The notes beneath the pieces were generated by a model, which was given only the letters and a program-made list of their open reading frames with translations, did not search any database and was not told the origin of the DNA. This document shows positions 8,125 to 13,254 of a stretch of 13,254 nucleotides of DNA, piece after piece. Position numbers and translations under genes: made by a program. Within the stretch, counting starts at the first letter, position 1; every line of letters starts with the position of its first letter. Source of the stretch: JAUXEH01 sp965602945 (GTDB lineage: Bacteria > Acidobacteriota > Aminicenantia > Aminicenantales > Aminicenantaceae). The DNA lies in the NCBI GenBank assembly GCA_965602945.1, contig CBFDBC010000091.1, positions 1-13,254 of the forward strand, given 5' to 3'.

Positions 8125-8172
8125 GGCTTCCCTCGCATATTTATCTATTCCAAATCTTGAAACATTCATTGC

Positions 8173-8796
8173 TTACTCTATGCCGATCACGGCCTCGACC
8201 CGGGCCGTGACCATGTTGTTGCCGGTTCCCGCCGTCCCGATGCACACCAGGAGCACGTCCGTGGCATCGGTGATGTTCAGGCCGATCTCGTCGTCGATCA
8301 GGAACACGGTGTAGGTGTACCGTGTGTCCATACTCCCGCCCGCATCAAGGATGTAGGGCTCATGGAAGTACAGCATTCCGGTCGTGGTCTGGTTGATACC
8401 GTTGGCCGCGAACACGGCCAGGAGCTCCCGGTCGGTAAGCCGGCGGAAGTAGTACTGCAGGGACTCGGCCTTCGTGATGTCCGGGTCGTCGATCCCCACG
8501 GGCTGGTTCAGGTACTGGCCGTCGAAGCTGGTCCAGCCTCCCGCGGTGAAGGAGTTCTCCAGCAGGGCCCAGGCCGCATCGAACCCGGTCTCGGCCGCGT
8601 TGAAGGCCTCCTCCTGCCAGCGGATGTTGCCCGCCACCTTGTTGCCGATGTCGGTGACCGTGAGCAGGGCCGTGCCCACAGAGGCCAGGAAGGCCAGCAC
8701 CAGGATGACGATGATGAGGCCGATGCCTTTCTCCCGATCGGATCGGGATGTGTTCCGGGTGTCTGCCATTTTCAAAGGATTCTCCACTATGTTCAT
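8173..8796 (-). CDS. pilX: PilX-like minor pilin
   Basis: This is a 207-residue prepilin-like protein. A charged leader ending in SDREKG (19-24) precedes a long hydrophobic helix, IGLIIVILVLAFLASVG (25-41), as in PilX/GspK-type minor pilins. Position +5 of the predicted mature protein is Ile29, not Glu, a loss also typical of GspK, the pseudopilin at the tip. The WQEEAFNAAETGFDAAWALLE stretch (about 59-79) matches the conserved AETG-x-x-A region of PilX proteins. I chose ATG 8796 because TGAGGGGG lies just upstream; this Shine-Dalgarno overlaps the TGA stop of the pilW-like gene (8808-8810), indicating re-initiation coupling. An open frame extends far upstream, but only as a shadow of pilW. 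Its stop is 48 nt before the preferred pilY1 start. Its role would be in the PilVWX-PilY1 tip complex. Confidence 0.85.
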   Translation of the reverse strand: MNIVENPLKMADTRNTSRSDREKGIGLIIVILVLAFLASVGTALLTVTDIGNKVAGNIRWQEEAFNAAETGFDAAWALLENSFTAGGWTSFDGQYLNQPVGIDDPDITKAESLQYYFRRLTDRELLAVFAANGINQTTTGMLYFHEPYILDAGGSMDTRYTYTVFLIDDEIGLNITDATDVLLVCIGTAGTGNNMVTARVEAVIGIE

Positions 8797-8807
8797 TCGT
8801 TTCCCCC

Positions 8808-9965
8808 TCAATAGCGCGCGCCCGTGTTGTAGAGGTCCAGGCTCATGTTCCTGACCGTCGCCGTGGATTCCATCAGGAAGCGGCGGCGGTAGTCGTCCTG
8901 GGCCATGGCCGCGGTGTTGGCCAGGGCGGGCCTCCGGTAGAGATGGGTCGTCGAGGCCCCGGCCTTGGACACATGCTTGTACGGCTCGGGCGTGCGTCCC
9001 AGGACCTGGACCCGGACCTGCTGGATCAGAGCGACCACGGCCGTGTCTCCGGTCCAGATGGGATTCCAGTCCATCCAGCCGTCCAGTGTGCCGTCGTTGT
9101 CCAGGTCGCCGTTGTACTGGAACTGGAGGTTCTCGATGTTCTGGGCCAGGGGCAGGTGCATCATGGTGCCCGAGCCCGTGGACTCGTCCAGCGTCGAGAG
9201 GTACAGCGTGTTGGGCTCTCCCAGGTACCCGTCCTGCATGACCGTGAGGTTCAGGCCGGGATAGTCCCCGGGGTGGCCGGTCGTGTCCAGCCAGTAGTAC
9301 CTGATCTGTCCCAGGGTGACGATGGAGTCGTCCCAGCAGGTCTCGGCACATCCGGTGTCGATCAGGCCGCCGGGCGGGTTGAGCTCGGACGCCCCGGGCT
9401 GCATGTTGAAGTGCTCGATACCGCTCCCGCAGCCGAACATGGAATTGGGCGGGATGTAGCGGAAGGTGAAGCACCCGGGACACTGGGTGGAGATGATGAG
9501 CACCATGCGGTTCTCGTAGTAGTCGGGGCAGTCGTAGGGCGCGTTTTCCAACGACCAGTCGTAGAGGAAGGCCGTGGCCGCGCCGCCGCCCGCGCCGCCC
9601 GAATACGACTCTATGATCAGCATCAGGGGATCGTCGAAGTTGCCCAGGACCTTGAGGCTGTCGGAGCCCTCGGGGCCGGGGCCGAACGCGTCCTCCCCCT
9701 CGAGGAAATACCCGGCGATGTCCGGGGTCAGGCCCACCCCGGCGGAGCGGGCGTCCCGGCTTATCATGAACATGGCCGAGCGCACGTCGTGCTGGAGCTT
9801 CGTGAACTGCTGCTGGTCCACAGAGATCTGGCTGCTGCGCATGTAGAGCGAGAGCGTCCCCAGCACGAGTATGAGCATCACGGCCGCCCCCACCAGGATC
9901 TCGATGAGGGTGAATCCGCACTGCGGCCGGCCATCCAATGTTGTTTTATGTTCGTGTTTTCTCAT
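8808..9965 (-). CDS. pilW: PilW-like minor pilin
   Basis: This is a 385-residue minor prepilin, long as is usual for PilW. A leader MRKHEHKTTLDGRPQCG precedes the class III signal: cleavage after G17, mature FTLIEILVGAAVMLILVLG with Glu at +5 (E22). The LQHDVRSAMFMISRDARSAGVG segment (58-78) is the conserved PilW alpha1 C-terminal region. A large globular part follows with seven cysteines in all (C16 in the leader; C146, C162, C165, C179, C206, C210), including QCPGC, so disulfides are likely. Residues 287-295 form DLDNDGTLD, a calcium-type loop just after IENLQFQYNG. ATG 9965 is preceded by AGGGAAG at good spacing, 17 nt after the pilV-like stop. It is expected to join PilV, PilX and FimU under PilY1 at the pilus tip. 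Confidence 0.88.
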   Translation of the reverse strand: MRKHEHKTTLDGRPQCGFTLIEILVGAAVMLILVLGTLSLYMRSSQISVDQQQFTKLQHDVRSAMFMISRDARSAGVGLTPDIAGYFLEGEDAFGPGPEGSDSLKVLGNFDDPLMLIIESYSGGAGGGAATAFLYDWSLENAPYDCPDYYENRMVLIISTQCPGCFTFRYIPPNSMFGCGSGIEHFNMQPGASELNPPGGLIDTGCAETCWDDSIVTLGQIRYYWLDTTGHPGDYPGLNLTVMQDGYLGEPNTLYLSTLDESTGSGTMMHLPLAQNIENLQFQYNGDLDNDGTLDGWMDWNPIWTGDTAVVALIQQVRVQVLGRTPEPYKHVSKAGASTTHLYRRPALANTAAMAQDDYRRRFLMESTATVRNMSLDLYNTGARY

Positions 9966-9982
9966 GTTTTGACTTCCCTATC

Positions 9983-10420
9983 CTACCGGCTGATGATGGA
10001 TGTTATGTTGGCCCGTACCCGGTATTTCAGCGGGTCCCCTGTCAGCGTCGCGACACTTTCGTACATCTGCTCGGCGGCGAAGACCAAAACCTGGGCCTGG
10101 AAGGAGATGCCGATGGTCTGGAGTATGGTGATCCGGCGGTAGTCATCGACACCGTCCTGGTTGATGTCCAGCTGTTCGTTGATGGGGGCCCCCACCAGGG
10201 CGTTCAGCTCGTCGATCGTCAGCAGCCGGAACTGCTCGATCTGCTGGCGGGCCAGGAAGGTGGCGGTGCTCATCCTGTCGGCCTGGGCGTTGTTGGCGAT
10301 GCTGAGCACCATGAGCTGGGCCAGCCCCAACATGGCTATGGCCACCAGTGCCACGCCGACCAGGGTCTCGATCAGGGAGAATCCCTCGGATTTCTTGTTT
10401 CGCTCTATCGCATTTTTCAT
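9983..10420 (-). CDS. pilV: PilV-like minor pilin
   Basis: This is a 145-residue minor prepilin. The leader MKNAIERNKKSEG is cut after G13 to give FSLIETLVGVALVAIAMLGLAQL, with Glu at +5 (E18), a textbook type IV prepilin motif of PilV type (SLIE-x-LV-x-x-A). ARQQIEQFR (57-65) continues the long alpha1 helix. Residues 85-93, DINQDGVDD, form an acidic loop of EF-hand/dockerin type, followed by YRRITI. I chose ATG 10420 because it follows GAGGG about 8 nt upstream and gives a normal leader; upstream in-frame starts lie in the fimU-like gene in a different frame. The gap to the upstream fimU-like gene is 19 nt. It would be part of the minor pilin priming complex. Confidence 0.87.
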   Translation of the reverse strand: MKNAIERNKKSEGFSLIETLVGVALVAIAMLGLAQLMVLSIANNAQADRMSTATFLARQQIEQFRLLTIDELNALVGAPINEQLDINQDGVDDYRRITILQTIGISFQAQVLVFAAEQMYESVATLTGDPLKYRVRANITSIISR

Positions 10421-10439
10421 GTCATACACCCTCGATCCC

Positions 10440-10946
10440 TCAGCTGGTAGACTTGATGAAACGCATGGAACCGCCGAAGTAGAAGACGACCTCCCGCTGG
10501 TCCGGCAGCTGATAGCGCTTGATCCTGTCGCTCTGCAGCACGACGCTGTGGTTGGTCGCGTCATAGTTTTTCACGATCCCGGTCGGCGTGAAGACCACGG
10601 ACAGGTCCCCGCTCGTCAGGTTCAGGGTCACGTTGAACTTGGCGGGGATGCTCTTTGTGACATAACCCTGCACCTCGTCCCAGACGGAGGATGCGGTTTC
10701 CTGCTGGATCTGCATGGTCCACGGACCCGTGGAGTTGTCGAACAGGACACGGTGGTTCAGCTTGGTCTTTATGGCCATGAACTTGGCCCGCTCCATGGTT
10801 ATCATCATATCCCGCACCGTGTTCTCCAGCGCCCGTACCTCCAGTGAATTGACGAGGTTCGGAGACACCACCAGCGAGATCGCTCCGAGGACGGCCACGG
10901 CCACCAGGACCTGGATCAGCGTATAGCCCTTCCTGCTGGTCTTCAT
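10440..10946 (-). CDS. fimU: FimU/GspH-like minor pilin, first gene of the operon
   Basis: This is a 168-residue prepilin of GspH/FimT-FimU type. The short leader MKTSRKG is cut after G7 to give YTLIQVLVAVAVLGAISLVVSPNLV. The segment RALENTVRDMMITMERAKFMAIKTK (38 on) and a C-terminal beta part with VVFTPTG and VVFYFGGSMRF fit the GspH/FimU fold, where FTPTG/F-x-P-x-G and R-I-x...G signatures are usual. Mature position +5 is Gln12 (CAG codon), not the near-universal Glu (one base away), and +1 is Tyr. I chose ATG 10946 over ATG 10991 because GGAGG lies 7 nt upstream and the leader is normal length. In type II systems and T4P, GspH/FimU connects the tip complex to the fibre. Symbol assigned from gene order plus fold, so less certain than the pilin call. 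Confidence 0.82.
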   Translation of the reverse strand: MKTSRKGYTLIQVLVAVAVLGAISLVVSPNLVNSLEVRALENTVRDMMITMERAKFMAIKTKLNHRVLFDNSTGPWTMQIQQETASSVWDEVQGYVTKSIPAKFNVTLNLTSGDLSVVFTPTGIVKNYDATNHSVVLQSDRIKRYQLPDQREVVFYFGGSMRFIKSTS

Positions 10947-11010
10947 CACATTCCCTCCCCTTCGAGGCAAATTCACGTCATTTTCGATCATTCGGCATTC
11001 CGGTAGTCAT

Positions 11011-11031
11011 ACATAGGTCTATTATCTATGT
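11011..11031. repeat. Small inverted repeat at the predicted transcript start
   Basis: ACATAG (11011-11016) and CTATGT (11026-11031) are perfect 6-bp inverted arms around a 9-nt centre. They overlap the predicted start near 11028 of the minor pilin operon. This could be an operator; it is short and may be chance. Confidence 0.3.
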
Positions 11032-11038
11032 TTATATA

Positions 11039-11054
11039 AGCAATATTCATGCCA
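11039..11054 (-). promoter_or_regulatory. Near-consensus sigma-54 (-24/-12) promoter of the minor pilin operon
   Basis: The minus strand reads TGGCATGAATATTGCT, with GG and GC exactly 10 nt apart; it agrees with TGGCAYG-N4-TTGCW throughout. The predicted start is near 11028, leaving a leader of about 80 nt before the fimU-like ATG at 10946. Sigma-54 with the PilS/PilR two-component system controls pilin genes in several proteobacteria (established), so a PilR-type activator is the likely partner (inference). No gene for it is in the window. Confidence 0.8.
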
Positions 11055-11105
11055 GTAGCCGGTGACGCTAAGCGGCTGAAAAATAACGAGTTAAGTTTCG
11101 AGCCT

Positions 11106-11119
11106 ATGAAAATATTCAT
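11106..11119. promoter_or_regulatory. Short dyad upstream of the sigma-54 promoter (weak enhancer-site candidate)
   Basis: ATGAA-AATA-TTCAT forms 5-bp inverted arms about 80-90 bp upstream of the predicted start, a usual distance for sigma-54 activator sites. Its right part, AATATTCAT, recurs at 11042-11050 inside the promoter. The region is AT-rich, so chance is a real alternative. Confidence 0.25.
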
Positions 11120-11207
11120 TATCTGCGCCGTTATTTGTCCCTTCCTGTACAATTATTGTCGGAATCAAAGCCAACTATATGAATATAAATACCTTGTATG
11201 CCCGGAG

Positions 11208-11279
11208 GGGGCAAGGCTCCCTGAGGTGAAATCGGGGGTGGTTTTTCAGAGGCCGATCTCACCCCCAAAGGCTAGCCCC
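11208..11279. repeat. GC-rich nested inverted repeat
   Basis: GGGGGTG (11234-11240) pairs with CACCCCC (11260-11266) around a 19-nt loop. Outer arms GGGGC (11208-11212) and GCCCC (11275-11279) could extend it. No T-run follows on either strand, so it is not a standard terminator. It may be a structured RNA or a remnant; function unknown. Confidence 0.35.
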
Positions 11280-11295
11280 GTCATCCTTTAAACCC

Positions 11296-11369
11296 TGTGT
11301 TTTAGTCATTTTTCTTCGCCAAAGACCCGCCCAACCACCCCATGGGCTCAGAAAATTGACCAAAACACA
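11296..11369. repeat. 74-bp hairpin with 19-bp inverted arms (MITE-like or structured RNA)
   Basis: The left arm TGTGTTTTAGTCATTTTTC (11296-11314) and the inverse of the right arm (11351-11369) agree at 17 of 19 positions. The 36-nt centre has a further GCCCA (11329-11333) / TGGGC (11343-11347) pairing. The TGTG...CACA ends resemble transposon termini, but no target duplication is seen. No T-run flanks either side, which argues against a simple terminator. Confidence 0.6.
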
Positions 11370-11496
11370 TGGCATCCTAACTTGAGGGCTGGGCTGAGTT
11401 TGACATTGAATACTTGAGCGTTCGAAGGAGGCTAATAAGCGGACGCCATATGCGGGGACCGACGTTACTATAAGGGCTTGATGCGAAAATGATGAG

Positions 11497-11627
11497 GGGA
11501 TACATAATGGGTGAGGCCGATCAGCAAGCCATCCTCCAGCCTGTGGGTGGGATACATTACGGGGGTGGTCCGCGGAATACTAAAAACGATCAGCGAATGG
11601 GAGGTGGGATACACAGAGGGGGTGGTC
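11497..11627 (+). repeat. Three imperfect direct repeats with a GGGATACA core
   Basis: Copies start at 11497, 11549 and 11606, 52 and 57 bp apart. Each is about 22 bp: GGGATACA, then six or seven variable bases, then a G-run with GGGTGAGG or GGGGTGGTC. Copies 2 and 3 differ only in four consecutive central bases. CGATCAGC also occurs twice between them (11518-11525, 11587-11594). The series ends 46 bp before the glycosyltransferase ATG, so it may hold regulator sites or be decayed sequence. Confidence 0.5.
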
Positions 11628-11672
11628 TGGACGGCCGTTGCAATTTGGGGGGGCGTATGGTATTGGTAATCC

Positions 11673-13254
11673 ATGCTCACCCGGAGGCGGACATTCCAGG
11701 CCCTCATCCTCCTCATCTTCGTGTTCGCCCTGGGGGCGGCGCTTTTCTCCAACCTCCAGGCCCTGCAGAGGAACTTCCTGTTCGCGGACGAGGCCGTCTA
11801 CTACATGATGACGGACAGCCTGGCTCAGGACGGGGACATCGAATACACGCGCAACGACCTCATCCGCTACTACCGCGTGTTCAACACCGACCCCAAGGGG
11901 ATCTTCCTCAAGAAGGCCAAGGACGGCAAGCTGTACTATGCCAAATCCTGGGCCTATGCGCTGTTCTCGGCCCCGCTGGTCAAGCTCTTCCGAGCCAACG
12001 GCTTCCTGGTCTTTCACTCCCTCCTTCTCGGGCTCATCCTGCTCATGGGCTTCGCCTATGCCTCCTCCGCCAGCCGGAGTCCCCTGGCATTCCTTTCGAT
12101 CGTCACGTTCCTGTTCGGCTCGGTGGCAGCCGTGTACTTCCTCTGGCTGCAGCCGGACTTCTTCAACCTGTTCCTGGTCTTTGCCGTCCTCTTCCTCTGG
12201 CTCTACAAGCACACCCGAGGCGACTCCGGAACAACCGAAGACGAAGACGCCCCACGAGGAAAGCTGCACACCTTTCTCCTCTCGGACTCCTCGGACTACC
12301 TGGCCTGCGCCCTGGCCGGCCTGGCGGTCTTCTCCAAGCTGCCCAACCTGGCGCTCATGGGCCCGCTGGTCCTGTTCACTCTGATCCGGAAGCGATGGGT
12401 CAAGGCCGCGCTGCAGATCGTTGTCTTCCTGGCCGTGGCCGTGAGCCTGTTCGGCATCAACCAATGGGTCACCGGGGAGTGGAACTACCAGGGAGGCGAC
12501 CGCAAGACCTTCTACGGGGAGGGCGGGTATCCCCTGGAAAAAGAACACCTGACCTTCGAGACGGCCCGCTCCGGTGTCATGACCTCAGAGGGATACTTCC
12601 AAAGGCACCGCTACTACCCCCGGGTGTATCTCTCCAACCTCCTTTACTATTTCTTCGGCCGGTTCTCGGGCATCACCTGGTATTTCTTCCCGGCGCTCCT
12701 GGCGCTGATCCTGTTTCTCGCCCGCAGGAAGCGCCTCTACCAGTGGCTGCTCTTCATCACTCTGGCAGGAGAGATCCTGATCTTCATCGTCCTGATGCCC
12801 GACAATTACGCGGGGGGTGGCGGCGCCCTGGCCAACCGGTATTTCCTCAGCATCTACCCCCTGTTCTTTTTCCTGGCCCCCCTGGAGGCCAGGATCAAGC
12901 CGATCGCATTGAGCTGGGTGATGGCGTCCCTGTTCATCGCCCCGATCCTCATAAACCCGCTTCCCCACAGCCACTTCCCCGCCACCCATGCCAAGCGCTT
13001 CCCCTTCAAGCTCCTGCCGGTGGAGCTGACGCTCATCAACAACCTGCCCACCAACTCCCATCCGCCCGCGCAGCGCCAGTCGGTGGGCATCGATTACGCC
13101 TGGCTGTATTTCCTGGACGACAACTTCCACCCGCGCACGACCTCGGAGCTCGAGAAGAACGGGTTCTGGACCCGGGGCCCGGACAGGGCCGAGATGCTGT
13201 TGAAGACCTGGTATCCCATCAAAGAGATAACCTTCGTCCTGCTCAACAATCCCC
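11673..13254 (+). CDS. GT39/ArnT-like membrane glycosyltransferase (3' end outside the window)
   Basis: From ATG 11673 the frame stays open to the right edge, giving 527 residues. The protein is polytopic, with hydrophobic spans near residues 9-26, 111-130, 138-158, 163-177, 209-221, 245-261, 334-350, 357-374, 390-404 and 410-427. The first extracytoplasmic loop carries FADEAVYY (37-44); a DE pair in this loop is the catalytic-site mark of GT-C enzymes (PMT, ArnT). YYAKSWAYALFSAPLVKLF (88-106) and ANRYFLSIYP (387-396) are also typical. Such enzymes move a sugar from a polyprenyl-phosphate carrier to protein or lipid outside the membrane. An in-frame TAA at 11667-11669 rules out a longer start, and no good Shine-Dalgarno is seen. 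It is divergent from the pilin operon; pilin or PilY1 glycosylation is possible but unproven. Confidence 0.8.
   Translation, partial: MLTRRRTFQALILLIFVFALGAALFSNLQALQRNFLFADEAVYYMMTDSLAQDGDIEYTRNDLIRYYRVFNTDPKGIFLKKAKDGKLYYAKSWAYALFSAPLVKLFRANGFLVFHSLLLGLILLMGFAYASSASRSPLAFLSIVTFLFGSVAAVYFLWLQPDFFNLFLVFAVLFLWLYKHTRGDSGTTEDEDAPRGKLHTFLLSDSSDYLACALAGLAVFSKLPNLALMGPLVLFTLIRKRWVKAALQIVVFLAVAVSLFGINQWVTGEWNYQGGDRKTFYGEGGYPLEKEHLTFETARSGVMTSEGYFQRHRYYPRVYLSNLLYYFFGRFSGITWYFFPALLALILFLARRKRLYQWLLFITLAGEILIFIVLMPDNYAGGGGALANRYFLSIYPLFFFLAPLEARIKPIALSWVMASLFIAPILINPLPHSHFPATHAKRFPFKLLPVELTLINNLPTNSHPPAQRQSVGIDYAWLYFLDDNFHPRTTSELEKNGFWTRGPDRAEMLLKTWYPIKEITFVLLNNP

Larger units (their letters stand above)
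11055..11672. other. Long intergenic region between divergent units, no convincing gene
   Basis: The left part (to about 11200) is AT-rich, unlike the flanking genes. The only plus-strand frame of note (11049-11291, 80 codons) has no good ribosome-binding site, atypical composition and no recognisable domain. A Shine-Dalgarno-like AAGGAGG at 11425-11431 leads only to very short frames. The repeats in the region are listed separately. I see no tRNA, rRNA, CRISPR or clear riboswitch. Confidence 0.6.

Noticed and set aside
6295..8160. Plus-strand open frame of 621 codons opposite pilY1
   Set aside because: It is a biased-composition shadow rich in Val, His, Asp and Gly, produced by the GC-rich third positions of pilY1; it has no domain pattern, and the opposite strand has clear PilY1 motifs.
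11200..11285. Possible cyclic-di-GMP (GEMM) riboswitch, tempting because these control pilus genes in Geobacter
   Set aside because: Some pieces (GGGGGCAAGG, CAAAGGCTAGCC) look alike, but the conserved GGGCAAACC/ACGCAAAGCC core and the tetraloop-receptor arrangement are not present.
11049..11291. 80-codon plus-strand frame, or a shorter version from ATG 11106
   Set aside because: No good ribosome-binding site, overlaps the sigma-54 promoter and a GC-rich inverted repeat, no recognisable domain; composition looks non-coding.
11400..11474. Sigma-70 promoter for the glycosyltransferase (TTGACA at 11400-11405, TATAAG at 11469-11474)
   Set aside because: The two boxes are much too far apart, and neither has a matching partner at 16-18 bp.
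11497..11627. CRISPR array
   Set aside because: Only three imperfect repeats of about 22 bp, with spacer lengths unlike each other, no cas genes and degenerate repeat centres.

Overview
The window is GC-rich and densely coded. It carries most of the accessory machinery for a type IV pilus (T4P). The gene set resembles deltaproteobacterial-type bacteria (Desulfobacterota, Desulfuromonadota or Myxococcota relatives, or a candidate phylum near them): an ABC transporter pair beside a prepilin peptidase, a fimU-pilV-pilW-pilX-pilY1 run, a sigma-54 promoter, and a ferritin-like/flavoredoxin-like pair that would suit an anaerobe. The taxon cannot be fixed from this sequence alone.

Layout. (1) Positions 2-1198, plus strand: the 3' end of a ferritin-like diiron protein and a flavin reductase-like (split-barrel FMN) protein, closely spaced. 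(2) Positions 1212-4523, plus strand: a sigma-70-type promoter whose spacer is filled by a perfect 14-bp palindrome, then four tightly packed or overlapping genes: ABC ATPase, ABC-2-type permease, membrane-anchored TPR protein and prepilin peptidase PilD. The ABC-ABC-PilD association recalls the Myxococcus pilGHI-pilD block. (3) Positions 4546-10946, minus strand, convergent with block 2: a five-gene operon read from right to left as fimU/gspH-like, pilV-like, pilW-like, pilX-like and pilY1. A near-consensus sigma-54 promoter lies about 90 bp upstream of the first gene. (4) Positions 11055-11672: an intergenic region of about 620 bp with no convincing gene. It holds a 74-bp hairpin with 19-bp inverted arms, three imperfect copies of a GGGATACA-containing repeat, and a second GC-rich inverted repeat. 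(5) Position 11673 to the right edge, plus strand: a multi-membrane-span GT39/ArnT-like glycosyltransferase, cut by the window edge.

How the parts fit. PilD would cleave and N-methylate the four minor prepilins. The minor pilins and PilY1 are expected to form the pilus tip or priming complex, with PilY1 as tip adhesin. The ABC/TPR genes probably support pilus assembly, by analogy only. The least ordinary features are the PilY1 N-terminus, which carries about six FG-GAP/VCBS-like acidic loops in place of the usual von Willebrand A region; calcium-type D-x-[DN]-x-DG-x-x-D loops in PilV, PilW and PilY1 alike; the missing Glu5 in two of the four minor pilins; and the two well-formed promoters, which suggest that the two pilus blocks are controlled separately.
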